Under the pieces are notes generated by a model. The model was not told the origin of the DNA. It made no database searches and saw nothing but the letters and a program-made list of their open reading frames with translations. This document shows positions 12,450 through 24,112 of a stretch of 64,000 nt of DNA, in pieces. Each line of letters opens with the position of its first letter. Within the stretch, counting starts at the first letter, position 1. Both the position numbers and the translations under genes were made by a program. This DNA is from Pohlia nutans (Eukaryota > Streptophyta > Bryopsida > Bryales > Mniaceae): positions 5,706,501 through 5,770,500 of the forward strand of contig CM040101.1 in assembly GCA_022496805.1 (NCBI GenBank), read 5' to 3'.

Positions 12450-13830
12450 CAGTGACAGACAAAACTGAGTATTGATTTGAAACTTTTCCATTCAAACAAC
12501 CGTACCATGAGCATCAATGGGCAAAGTCCAAAAGTGAACATACAAAAGTTGTAGCGTGCGACATATAACACATTACTACAGAAGTTTGAAGAATAACTCA
12601 ATTGTGATTTGGAAGAAAATGGATTTCAAAGTTAGCCATGTCTAAAACTCGGTTTTGTGCGATATAATTCGGAACTACTTTAAATTTTGTCAATTTTTTC
12701 TTAGAGCTTCAAAAAAACTTTTTGTGCCTTGGCATGTTGGTATACATCATTTAAGATTGTTGTACACAAAAATTGAAAGAAGTTGATATTTATAGAATTT
12801 AAAATATTCACAATTTGACAAACATGCAAATGATGTTGGTTCTCTTGATATTTGAATTTTTTTTGGAATTGAGAGCATGGGACTGCATTGGCCATTGTAT
12901 AGAGAGCATAGGTTGCAACACGAACCATTGTTACATCTTAATGCCCTTGCATTTGAAATAGTTGTTGAATAGGCCAATGCATTCAATTTATATATTAGAG
13001 CTATATGATGCAGTTTTTTGGTTTAGGTTTTTTGTTCAAAAACTAGAGTTCATGACGCACATAATCAATCCTACAAATCAAAAAAAAAAAACATATCATT
13101 TTCAATATCATCAAAAAGTTCAAAACTGCCAGAAATTACACTGACTTTCATAAAATTGACAATTTTTTGATGATACTGAACAGGAAAAAAACAAGTTGTT
13201 CAATTAGTTGATTGAGTATGTGCGTCATGAACTCTAGACTTCGTACAAAAAAGTTAGACCAAAAAATTGCATCATACAACTCTAATATATAAATTGAATG
13301 CATTGACCTACTCAACAACTATTTCAAATGCAAGGGCATTAAGATGTAACAATGGTTCATGTTGCAACCTATGCTCTCTATACAATGGCCAATGCAGTCC
13401 CATGCTCTCAATTCCAAAAAAAATTCAAATATCGTGAGAACCAACATCATTTGCATGTTTGTCAAATTGTGAATATTTTAAATTCTATAAATATCAACTT
13501 CCTTCAATTTTTGTGTACAACAATCTTAAATGATGTATACCAACATGCCAAGGCACAAAAAGTTTTTTTGAAGCTCTAAGAAAAAATTGACAAAATTTAA
13601 AGTAGTTCCGAATTATATCGCACAAAACCGAGTTTTAGACATGGCTAACTTTGAAATCCATTTTCTTCCAAATCACAATTGAGTTATTCTTCAAACTTCT
13701 GTAGTAATGTGTTATATGTCGCACACTACAACTTTTGTATATTCACTTTTGGACTTTGCCCATTGATGCTCATGGTATGGTTGTTTGAATGGAAAAGCTT
13801 CAAATCGATACTCAGTTTTGTCCGTCACTG
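12450..13830. mobile_element. 1.38-kb near-perfect palindromic element with TA duplication
   Basis: The two halves are reverse complements over roughly 640-690 bases each, with a spacer of about 50 bases around 13140. The left terminus CAGTGACAGACAAAACTGAG mirrors the right terminus (read on the minus strand CAGTGACGGACAAAACTGAG). Each outer end is flanked by TA (12448-12449 and 13831-13832), as for a Tc1/mariner-type insertion. Sampled arm identity is above 90 percent. No transposase was seen. A transcript crossing it would fold into a very long hairpin and could feed small-RNA production; that is inference. Confidence 0.8.
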
Positions 13831-14974
13831 TAGTAGGAGACAATTTTTATTTCATTGGATTTATATGAAAATGTATAATTTTTTGGAACTTTCTTCTAAT
13901 TGGGAATATGTTTATTTTAAGAATATCTATCATGTATCCAATAATAGGTTTAAAATGTATCAATGAATTTTTAAAAATGAAATCGTAAGTTTGAATTTCT
14001 TAAAACTCTTTAAAAATTCACCAAAATTTAACATTCTAATTTTGGAAAGCAAAACTTGGTATAAATGATCAAAATGTTGTCTCCTTGAGGTATTGATTGA
14101 GTGTATTTAAAGAAGTTGATTTTCTATCATTGAAATTGTAATTTTGTGATAGGCGGTACAAAGGGGCGGCAATCTTTTTTTAGGGCACTATACAATAAAT
14201 GAAAATCATCCTTATATCTAAATTTAAAGTAATTCCCTAAATTGTGGTAATACCCACCGAACTTGTAATTCTAATAAAATACTCAATTTTTAGAGTTTCC
14301 AGAAATTCAAAATGGAGTAGAAACTAGACTTGGTAAACTTCATTTTGCTAGTTCAACTCAAATGCAATAGAATTCATTTTCATGGCTTAAATTTTGTTTA
14401 TGCAAGAACAAACATAAAACCTAAAATACACTACATGGTGATCCGTTTTTACTACTCTTTATGTAGTTGGGATTCTATTTAAAATCCAAAAATAGCTTAA
14501 ATGACCTTAACTTAATTTGAAGAGGTTGCATGACCATCAAAGAGCCTTCATAAAAAGAATTAGATGAAAATATCTTTCGTCCACTTTGTGATATTTTAGT
14601 TCACTTTGAATAAGTTACATCCATCTGCCAGTATATGGTTGCAACGACGTTTAAAGGCTAAATGTTACAGCGTTAAATCTATTGAAGGTATTCTATGATT
14701 TTATGTCACAAAAATAGTTTGCTATGTTGTAAGTATACATTTTCCACGTTAAATAGTCAACCTTGCTCAGACGAGGTGCATGAATTAGCGTAGGCTCCCT
14801 TAAATTTTAGTCTCATGAAAATCATTTAAGACAATAGAGTTATCTGTAAAGTCGAGCAAAACAATTCCACAAGAGGAAAGATACGGTAGAACTGGTTTCA
14901 CCTTGAAAGGTGGAGAAAGTGAATTTTAGCCCGCCTCCTCTCCCTTTTTATTTTCAACCAATGACAAAACATTG

Positions 14975-15060
14975 CATTGTCAGGGAGATTCGAACCTTGA
15001 ACTTCTCTAATGCAAGAGAAGCTCCCCAAACCTAGCTTGAGTTCCTTTCTTCACGGCCAA
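14975..15060 (-). repeat. tRNA-like SINE head
   Basis: On the minus strand there is a perfect B-box, GGTTCGAATCTCC (14984-14996). It is preceded by an anticodon-arm-like hairpin, TTCTC-TTGCATTA-GAGAA, and an A-box-like GCTAGGTTTGGGG. No acceptor stem pairs, so this is not a functional tRNA gene. A tRNA-derived SINE fragment fits best; its 3' end was not found. Confidence 0.4.
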
Positions 15061-15849
15061 AAATGTTTTGATTGAGTTTAGAGACTACCAAGCTCTTCCA
15101 TATTTAATCCTTAAATGTTAAGAGGGTCCTGGATGGGCAACCCAAAGGAATAATTTTTTTTAGAGAGCTACCCCCAATAGTCGATCCTTGAGTAACATGA
15201 ACAACTAATGAAAATTCCTCAAATCCTATATGAATAGTGTCACTCCAAAAACAAATTGGAAAAATTCAATGAGATTCCAGCTTTGCAGTGAGCTTTGCAG
15301 TTCTGGATTTAAAAATTAAAAAGTAAAACACTGTTGAACAACGCTGGCATGCGCTGCCAATTCTAGTATGCATCAAGGTCTCAAGGTGTCTGACTTCCTC
15401 CCCTCCCTCTCCACCAATTTTCTTTCCAATTTCCTTGGAATGTACAATTTACTAAAACATGTGTATTTGCTAATTTTAGCCTCACTTTTCCATCACCTTT
15501 CCAAAGCACCAACCCATTTAATTTGGCTTGAGAAAATCCACTTTTTTCTTCATTATTATCTCAAAACAAGCCCGTGGGCCATTTTTGACATTTAACCCTT
15601 GGACGTCTGAGAATGCCTTTCTGGTAGATAAATCAGATTTTTTATGTATTTGAGCAGTTTAGGGTTCAAGTAGCGCAGTAGTGGATTGCCAAAATGAGTA
15701 TTCATTGTAGCCGCGTTCTTTTGGTATATTGGGCACCCTAATTCAACCTTCGAGCAGGGAACTACACGCGTTTGTACACCATCGTCACATACAAGTAGTA
15801 GAATACATGAAATCCACCGCACTTGGAGTATTGCAGGGTTTAGCTCACT

Positions 15850-17110
15850 GACGTGTGTTGGCTGTTGCTGGATTTTATGCGGAATGGAGCAGGCCTGTTG
15901 GCGGGAGGGGGGCTGCCGGGGAGAGAGAGTGGCTGGTTTAGTCACTGTTCCATGCAAAGCGAATCCAAGGCGAAGGACGGAGTGCTGCGGCTCCATGATG
16001 CATCGTTGTTGCAAGAGTTGTTGTACAGGGGTACATCCAACCTGGTGGGATCGATGTAGTGGAGGAGCGTGGTAGCGATGGCGCACCGTTTTGAGATAAT
16101 TTGGGAGAGTGGCAAAGGTAGAGCTGGAGTTTTTAGTTTGTTTTGTCTCTATCGCAGTTGTAGGGAGATCGCTTGCATGATGGGTTCGTGTGGCTGCCGC
16201 CGCCTGCACCCAAAGGCCTAGAGGACGACGCTCAACTACTTAGGCAGTGGGCAAATGATTGAGGGGCCTCAGATGCATAAGCGGACATAATTGTGGGTTT
16301 GCTCATAGTGCGCTGGATGTGTAGCTTGGCCCTCCGACCTCGTACTCACAGATCCGTTAGGGTTTCTAACTCGCGTTGGCATCGCTGCTTGTTCCGCCGG
16401 CACGACAAACACGTTTTGGGGTGGACAACGCGACGGGAGGAAGGTGATCCCGAGAGTTTCAGTGATCGCCTCAACTAGTTGATTTGCAACAAGTTTTACT
16501 CGGAGATTGGCGAGGCTTACAATGGGGAGGATGCGGGAAGATGCAATGATGGATGCTCGACAGAGAGCGCTGCTGCACTCCCCCAACACGCACGCGCGCT
16601 TGAGACAGAAGATGGAGACATAGATTCCCGTAGCATCGACTGGCCCTCCATCAGTAACGACCTCGCCATTGCACGCGTTTTACTTGGAGATTCCAGCAGT
16701 CCCAGTCGAGGACGGCATGTTGTCTCCACAACGCAAATTGGTGAGGCCGAAGGAGAGCCGGGTGGCAGCAGTCGGAGGAGTCTCACCCCGGCTAAGTCAA
16801 GAAGAAAGTTACCAGTATGGTGCACACGGAGGTCGGGGTCGAGGGAACGTGCAAGGGCAAGGTCGCCGTGGAGCGCGACTTCCAACAGCAAGCGCTCACG
16901 AAAATCCCCTAGCGGGGATTCGCACTTGTGAAGTTATTGGGGAACCATTGGCGCTACGGGGACGCAGTGGAAGGGGAGGAGGTGGGCGAGGTTGGAATGG
17001 AGGAGGTGGAGGGCGAGGAAGGTGCGCGGGCGCGGCGCATGGGCGACGGATGGGACGAGGTGGGATGAGGTACACGGGCAGCTTATGTTCACTGTCGATT
17101 TTGGAGGGAG
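15850..17110. other. GC-rich 5' part of the piggyBac element
   Basis: A GC-rich block with overlapping open frames on both strands (for example 16479-16931 plus and 15592-16209 minus), none matching a family I recognise. Around 16930-17060 the plus strand is rich in GGAGG/GGCGAGG and one frame encodes a very acidic stretch. This may be leftover 5' transposase exon or element-internal host DNA. I could not assign a frame that continues across the CACTA insertion. Confidence 0.35.
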
Positions 17111-17487
17111 CACTACTAGAGAGTGCGTAAAAACCAAGACAAAACCAACACACATCTGTTGGAACCAACAGAGAATGGATTTAACGTAGCAAACATTTAG
17201 TCATCTGCACAGAACCAACAAGTTCCTGTTGATTTCTGTTGGAACCAACAAGTTCCTGTTGATTTTCCTCTTGGAACCAACAAGTTCCTGTTGATTCACT
17301 ACTAGAGAGTGCGTCAAAACCAAGACAGAACCAAGACACATCTCTTGGAACCAATAGAGATTGGGTTTAACGTTGCAAAACCGAATTCACTGCACAGAAC
17401 CAACAGATTTTCTCTTGGAACCAACAAGTTTTCTCTTGGAAAAAAAAAACTGTATAGAACCAACAGGTTCTCTCTTGGAAAAAAACA

Positions 17488-17955
17488 CAGCTCCAGCCTT
17501 CAAGATTTTGTCAAAAAAAAAAAATTCAAAAAAATTTGAATTTTTTTCTATATACAGAAAAATCCCTGCATATAATACTGCAGAAAAAAAATTTGAAAAA
17601 AAAGTTTTTTTTACATCGTTAAAAATATTCAAAGTCTGCTGGGAAAAAAAAAACAGCTCCAGCCCTCAAGATTTTGTCCAAAAAAAAGAAAATTCAAAAA
17701 AATTTGAAATTTTTTCTATATACAGAAAAATCCCTGCATATAATACTGCAGAAAAAAAATTTGAAAAAAAAGTTTTTTTTACATCGTTAAAAATATTCAA
17801 AGACTGCTGGGAAAAATAAAACAGCTCCTGCCTTCAAGATTTTGTCCAAAAAAAGAAAAATTCAAAAAAATCTGAATTTTTTTGTAGATACAGTAAAATC
17901 CCTGTATGAAATAGTGCAAAAAAAAAAAATTGAAAAAAAAAGCTTTTTGTACATG
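17488..17955 (+). repeat. Three-copy tandem repeat inside the CACTA element
   Basis: Copies of about 166-168 bases start with CAGCTCC at 17488, 17654 and 17822. Each contains AGATTTTGTC, A-rich runs, a TACAGAAAAATCCCTGCATA-like block and, in the first two, TTTACATCGTTAAAAATATT. The first two are nearly identical and the third is diverged. The array sits inside the non-coding CACTA element. Confidence 0.9.
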
Positions 17956-18035
17956 GCAAACGAATTGCCAATGGTTAAGTTCTCTTATAATTAACAAGAT
18001 AATTCATGTACTTGCATGAGTGTGTGTATGTGGTG

Positions 18036-18084
18036 TGGTGGTTTAGTAAGTGGTTGGGGGGTAGAAGGTCTTGTGTTCGAATCC
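18036..18084 (+). repeat. tRNA-like A/B box pair (SINE head) within the CACTA element
   Basis: GGTGGTTTAGTAAGTGG resembles an A box and is followed about 30 bases later by the B-box match GTGTTCGAATCC. The spacing fits a pol III internal promoter. The downstream GGGTAGCCCAAAATCTCCGG also looks SINE-like. The rest of a tRNA does not fold, so a tRNA-derived SINE captured in the CACTA element is the likeliest reading. Confidence 0.4.
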
Positions 18085-18607
18085 GGCCGTTGGCGATTGG
18101 TTTTCGGTCGACCATGGTGGGCCGTACGGTGGTGGTTGGGGTTCTTGGCCCTGGCTGTTAAATTTTTTCAGGGTAGCCCAAAATCTCCGGGCAGCTACTT
18201 TTCCTCGGGCAGGCCTAAAAAAATGAATGCTAGATTAGAAACATTCTTTATCTGTATACTTGGACATTGAAGCAACACCAAACCAAGACATTTTCTGTTG
18301 ATTGTGATCCGGAATCAACTGTTCCTAACCCGCACACGAACCAGCAGAATTTTTGTTGATTTTCTCTTACACCGGAACCCCATCTCTCTAGTAGTGGAGT
18401 ATTGGCTGTATTGCTAGACGGGAGGTGTTCGTGATTGAGACACGCACAAATGTCACTCGAGGTGCGCATGACGGTGTTACGTGGGTTTTAAACTTCGATT
18501 TCGGCGGGTCTAGCAAGGTGCCAGCAGTGGATGTTGCCGAACAACGAACCACATATGAGAGCGCTGCAGCAAAGGAGGGTGAAGAAGATGTAAGCAATGG
18601 TGAATGA

Positions 18608-21495
18608 CAAGCAACATGGGAAGACTTTCCAGACAAGGTGCAATCAGGTAATTCCTCTTCTTGTGGATCGTTTCAAGAGATGCCCCCGTCGCAGTTAAGC
18701 ATCTATGACGATAAAGAGGACACAAACGGCTGGGACTTCGCAAAGACTAGGGCGGATGACCAATGGCAAGAGGAAGATCTGACCTTGAAAGGTGATAGAG
18801 TTTTTATAGGTATGTAGACCTTCTCACCTATTTTTTTTTGTGTTCTCGTATTTTGTATGGTACTTCTTTGACGTTGCAATATTTAGGGTTTTCATCAGGT
18901 CCCTAACTGCGACAACATTTCTGGTGCAGGCCTGCAACTTGGTCCAACTACCTTTCGGGCAGCTCCTGGACAACCCATTGAGTACTTCAGGGACTTCTGG
19001 CCTGCAACAACAATGGCCCAAATTGTTCGGGTGACAAACAGGTAGGAATGTTGGGTTTGTTTGATTTATGTATTTATGATAATTGAATGTTTGCCGTGTG
19101 TGGTCCGGCCTTCAGCAAGTGAGGAATACTACAGAGGTTGGTCATACAAATTGTACAAACTTGAATGGTCTGCAAATAAAATAAGCAAGGCTGTACATCA
19201 AGCGGGCTTTGTAGCTGCACCTCACCGGTGATGCTATAAATATATCAATGGAACCAAGTAATGATCAAATTAGGTAAAACCAATCGAGGACAAAAAATAA
19301 AGATTATGTTCAGCATGTCAGATAGGCAACCTATATGATACAAAGCATGGTGCTTACAACCTTGTTTGTCAATACTTATCTCCAATTGTCTAACCCATAG
19401 GTGGCGATTACTCAATTGCTAGCTACATCATTTTCAATAAGGGCTCAATGGTATGCTAAATACAAGGGACATTGTGGAATAGAACAGAGGATTCCATCCT
19501 TTTCTGAGCTAATAAATAGCTGCATCATCATGTGAACCTGTCAGACGTCCCAAATGATTAGAAATACGAAGAAGGCAAACATCCTTACATGAAAAGACGG
19601 AAAACTATATATATCAAATGTAGTAAAGGTTTTGAAAAAGGGTTAAGAACATACACTAGGACTTGCTCCATCTGTGATAAATATATTTTTAGAGTTTGAG
19701 AGATATCCATTACGGGCTACAATACCAGCTGCAATGTCATCTCAACAAACTTTGACGCCCTACATTCATATCAATTCATTCAGGCTGGGTAACTCAATAA
19801 GTTAGTGTACATCAGAAGTGCCGGTACTGTAATGGGGGTTGGTTCTGAGTTTGTTGAATGGATGCTGTTGTGGTTTCTGCGGTTTGTAGTCTGTTATTTC
19901 CCAAATGAATGATCAATTTTGTGACTCTAAGCTCGTTGCACCTATTTCAATGGACTGATGCAAAAACATTTGAGCAGTTTACTCGAGGTGCATGATGAGC
20001 GTTACAACTTATATGCAGATGAATTTGCTGTGCTTGGAAAACAATACCATGGTAATTGAATGTTGTTATGTATGCTTGAGCCCCAATTGGGGACGTTGCT
20101 GAAATGGATGAATTGATGCTTTTGCAGGTATGCTGAGCAACTTGACTATGACGAGCCGCATCTCACTAATGGACGAGCCAACTGGGTGGATGTAACGGAG
20201 GCGGAGTTGCTTTGCTGGTTCAGAGTTCTACTGCTTATGGGCCTCAAGGAGCTCCCTCACCACCTCATGTATTGGGATGTGAGACCATTATTCACATGCC
20301 CCATTATCAGTACAGCCATGACACGCCAATGGTTCGAGGCCATCGTCCGCTGTATTCACTTGGTCGACAAGGACTCACTACCTAATTATTCCACCGAACC
20401 AAGCTTTGACAAGATTGGAAAGGTGCGCCGGTTGGTAGAAGGGTTTGCCGAACTCTCGCAGCGGCTGTACAATCTGGAGCCAATTTGCATCGTCAATGAA
20501 ATTATGGTGGCTTATAAGGGACGTTACTGTGCAATTCGGCAACACATGAAATCAAAACCTGTTCGTTTTGGTATAAAGTTGTGGGCACTAGTATCAAGCT
20601 TGTTGCGGTAAGTCCCGTAAGAACGTTGATCTTTTCATGTTGTTGACTCTATCTACTCATGTCCTTAGGCTATGTGTTTGATGTTGTTTGGACTGATGTT
20701 TTGCTATGTTCAATTGGCTTGTCTCTCACCTCCATGCCTTCCTTGGGTAACAAGTATGTTTCCAACTGTATTGTGTACTTGGGGTCCTCTTACGAACGGC
20801 CTGAGGATGATTTGGTGGACGAGGGCGTTGTGCTTCAAGCGGTTAGAGGCTATGAACACCGAGGCCACACAATTATCATCGATAATTTCTTTACGGGAGT
20901 GAAGCTGCACATGTCACTGCTGGACCGTGGTTTCTTTGCCACGGGGACTGTGAAGAAGACATCCCGTGGCTTTCCAAGCTCACTAGCCGGATTTTCTGCG
21001 ACACAACTCCCAGTTCATGGTACCGTCGCTGCGAAGATGCACAGGCCCCGTAAAATTGCAGCGGTATGTTGGATGGATTCAAAGCCGGTTTTTCTGTTGT
21101 CAACATCCACGAATCCACATGATCCTGCATGTATTGCACCAAGGTGGATTCCAGATCGCCGGGACCGGTTGGATTTTCCCACTTCTCCTATCTTCTTGGA
21201 GTACCAACGATTTATGCGTAGAATCGATGTAGTGGACCAACAAAGAGGAGAGTACACTACACATCTGCAGAGCCAGAAGTGGTGGCATCGGCTCCTACTA
21301 TTCGTCCTTGATTCAACATGTATGAATGTGTATGTCTTGTACCGGTCAGATGCGGAGCGGGTTGGATTGCAAGTATCATCGAGGCTTCTCTGGCATACCG
21401 AACTCGCCCTCGGGGAATCCCGCGGGGAATTCACTCAATGTATTTTATGTGTATCACGTGCGAACAAATCTTTGACCCCCTATATTACAATATAA
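18608..21495 (+). pseudogene. piggyBac-type (DDE_Tnp_1_7) transposase relic
   Basis: Recognisable exons are 18608-18809, 18930-19041, 20128-20607 and about 20669-21495. The first two junctions join in frame (phases 1 and 2), producing EYFRDFW..VTNR-YAEQLDYD, which fits the start of the piggyBac domain. The DDE core follows: VNEIMVAYKGRYC, the second acidic site TIIIDNFFTGVKL, and the third, FMRRIDVVDQQRGEYTTHL with KWWHRLLLFVLD. Three lesions suggest decay. The first catalytic Asp, usually in a (I/V)DE motif, is Asn (codon AAT). The 20607/20669 junction is one base out of frame. An in-frame TGA lies at 18605-18607. The C-terminus runs into an inverted repeat and lacks the usual Cys-rich tail. 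Family assignment is firm; activity is unlikely. Confidence 0.82.
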
Positions 21496-21812
21496 ATAAT
21501 CAATCAAACAACTTGAAAAAATTATAGGATGTTTCTTTATGTTGAAAGTTTATATTGTGGATTTTTGGGAATTTTCTTTGTTCAAATTAATTTCTTACAA
21601 ATTTTTGAAGTAAATAAATACACTATGCAACTTATTTTTGTATTGTAGAGCTAGTTTCAATTGTGTTTTTAGAATTGGTTTTGAATTTAATTGAAATAAG
21701 AGTTTTCTAAAATAAAAGATACAATGATTATGTGACCACATTGAAAAATTTGGAGCTAAATCAAACTTTAGAAAAAAGTATATAGGGGGTTGAAAATCAC
21801 TTGTTCGCACGT
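21456..21812. mobile_element. Small inverted-repeat element at the transposase 3' end
   Basis: ACGTGCGAACAAATC..CCCCCTATAT at the left mirrors, read on the minus strand, ACGTGCGAACAAGTG..CCCCCTATAT at the right, about 30 bases with a small gap. The interior is AT-rich and non-coding. The left arm overlaps the last codons of the transposase, suggesting an insertion that truncated it. No clear target duplication was found, so the class is unknown. Confidence 0.55.
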
Positions 21813-24112
21813 TTTTACGTAATATTTGGAAGTGACCTCCCCGAGAACTCGCCATGGCTTTGGTTGGACCATTCCTTGCCAGCGGCAACATTCGTGGTCG
21901 CCATCTTCATCTTCATAGTACGACCTGGTTTCCACCGCATCGAAGGGCATCCCTCTGTCTGACGTGTATGCATTGTGTGTCGGAAGGTCACTCGCTGTTT
22001 TTGCGGGGGTTGTGCTGGGAAATTCATGTGTGATGGGGCATGTTATGTCCGTGTGCACACTCAACTAGGCTTTGTAGCAGCACCTCGCCGGTGATTTTAT
22101 CATCTCATGTTCTTGCAGTTGATGCTTTGTCAGGTAGCGGCTTGGATTCGGAGTGGGGCGGACAGATGGTTAGCTTTCTTGTTTGGTTGGACTTACTTGT
22201 GGACCGCATTAGTTCCAACTAGCTTGAAGCTTGGAGTGGAGCTCGTCACCGGTTGTGAACACTTTGCCTGGGGTGTGCTCGAGGGTTTCAGTTCTTCGTT
22301 TCTTCTGCCTTGTGCGCAGGCACGGATGGTTGTTTGTAGTACCTCGTGGTGGCCTAGCGAGTTGGATCAGTGTCACATACATTGTTTATGGTAGATGTCA
22401 ATTTTGGACCCAATTTCTGTTATCCTGGGATGACCTCTACTTAAGCAGGGAACTTGTTTACTTTTGTGAACTGCAACTTTGCACAATAGCCGCATCGCGG
22501 ATTGTTGTTTGTAGTGTGCATGTGTGTTTGTTGCCTCCATACGATTCTGCATCTGTCTGTGAGCTTGGGGTTTGGGCGGAGTTGGTGGTAGGCAGTCTCG
22601 ATGCTGTGACTGCAGTTAGTTGGCGGGAGATGCCCCTGAGCGCCTCGGGATTTTGAACCACATCAGCAGCCGGATTTCGGTGTTCAAATAAATCCCGCCA
22701 TCATCCACCGTCGAGCTAACCACGTAGCCCTCATCCAGCAGGTGCGCATGACGGTTGGAGCTTCCCAAAGGCCGAACTTGTCCATGGTGGCGTACATGCG
22801 TTCTACAACGCCTGTCAATCTTTAGGTGACCTGCCCAAACCGTATGCAATGAGGCACACCCCACAGCCCGCATTGTGTTGGGCCTTTTTGCAATTCTGCC
22901 ATTTTTCCGGGCGTAGTGCTATTGTTTTGTGTCTCCACCGCTTGAATTTGCAATCCTCTCTGTTTTTTTTTTTCGAAAAATAAAAAACCGATAACAATAC
23001 ACAATAAGCTCACCGTGCTGACAAAGATTCCCAATCTTCTCGGCACTCACCCGGTCAAATGCATTTCCAAAAATTCAGGGACCTTTAGACACACTTCTAA
23101 TCACATCGTTGCGGTTGAAATTGTCAGATGCTCCATGAATCACCGACTCGCATTTCGTGACCCCACTGTATGCGAGGTATACGACGCTGCGACTACGGAC
23201 CCTGTGGGACGTCTAGAGGTTAAGGGTCAATAAAGAGAGACCATCAAGCTCTTCTATACCTTATAGCTATTTATTTATTTATTTATTTTTGAAACAAATG
23301 GATGCTTTATTTTTATTGCACAACAATAGATTACAAACATTACATCAGAAACAAAGAGAACATGTACTAGTGCTCCCCCGCAGGTGATTTTTAGGACCTT
23401 ATAACTATTTGGGGTGCTCAAATAAGAGTATATTAAAGAAAAATTCATAGTGTTTTATTCAAATTCAAGGTGACTTTGCGGATAACTCAATTATAGATCA
23501 ATGGTTTGTCCGACGCAAATTTTTGGATTTTTTTAATATATGTTATTTTAGTATGGTTTAAAAGGGAATCTTGAGGAACAATTTTGAATTTCGAAAATCC
23601 AAAAATAATGATTATTAGGCACATTAATTTTAAACCAATATTTAGTTGTGTAAGTGACACCCACTCTCTATTTGTGAACTCAGTAGTAATTTATACTCAA
23701 ATACTTGTTGATTATGTTTGGATTGATGTCAAAGGTGGAAGTACCCATTACCATTCATTTAACAATTTTGTCCCTATATATCAATAGTGCATAATTATGT
23801 TTTAGTATGTACACCATTGGTACATAAGGATGGAATTAAAATCAAGTTAGTGTTAGACATGTGCACTTTATATTCATAGGCATCTACTTGAATGATATGC
23901 ACATCTATAACCATCCATGACACAAAAAGCAACCACTACATTTGGACCTAAAATGAACCTAAAAACTAAGTATTGATTTTAGAAAATGTATACAATCAAA
24001 CTATGCAAGCCTATCAAAGCATAGGGTTGATTTTGGGCATATTTATGGGCTATATTTTTGAAATCATGACTTATTCATACTGTGTTTGTAAAAAGTATAC
24101 TAAAGTGTATTG

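Larger units (their letters stand above)
11191..15595. other. Gene-free interval between NEF1 and the piggyBac element
   Basis: Contains the 3' flank of NEF1, the long palindromic element at 12450-13830 and a tRNA-like sequence near 15.0 kb, both listed separately. The 75-codon frames at 12701-12928 and 13352-13579 are mirror images produced by the palindrome and are not taken as genes. Elsewhere the sequence is AT-rich with nothing recognisable. Confidence 0.6.
17111..18396. mobile_element. CACTA-superfamily element nested in the piggyBac element
   Basis: Starts CACTACTAGAGAG at 17111 and ends CTCTCTAGTAGTG at 18396, a perfect 13-base terminal inverted repeat. It is flanked by a perfect 3-base duplication GAG (17108-17110 and 18397-18399), the CACTA signature. 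A second CACTACTAGAGAG at 17297 marks a tandem duplication of the left end. The subterminal region repeats GGAACCAACA(AG) many times, like the binding-site arrays of CACTA elements. It encodes no transposase, so it is non-autonomous. Confidence 0.85.
15596..23219 (+). mobile_element. Putative piggyBac-superfamily transposon, 7.6 kb, TTAA-flanked
   Basis: The left end reads TTAA-CCCTTGGACGTCTGAG (TTAA at 15592-15595). The right end reads GGGACGTCTAGAGG-TTAA (TTAA at 23220-23223). The ends are inverted repeats matching at nine of the first twelve positions, consensus CCYYTRGACGTC. Between them lie the piggyBac transposase relic (18608-21495), a nested CACTA element (17111-18396) and a small inverted-repeat element (21456-21812). 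TTAA duplication with CC-starting ends is the hallmark of piggyBac. A GGCTTTGTAGCTGCACCTC block occurs near 19204 and again, slightly changed, near 22068. The pairing of the two ends is my inference from ITR similarity and enclosure of the transposase. Confidence 0.6.

Noticed and set aside
12701..13579. Two almost identical 75-codon frames on opposite strands
   Set aside because: They are the same stretch of the two arms of the palindromic element; no start context, splice or family support.
15592..16209. 205-codon minus-strand frame
   Set aside because: Starts inside the GC-rich transposon region, ends at the transposon terminus, has no recognisable domain and overlaps frames on the other strand.
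16269..17168. Several overlapping frames with Arg/Gly- or Pro-rich products
   Set aside because: Low-complexity translations of GC-rich purine-skewed DNA; no consistent frame.
23269..23292. TTTA tetranucleotide run considered as part of a retroelement tail
   Set aside because: No associated body or target duplication was seen; simple repeat only.
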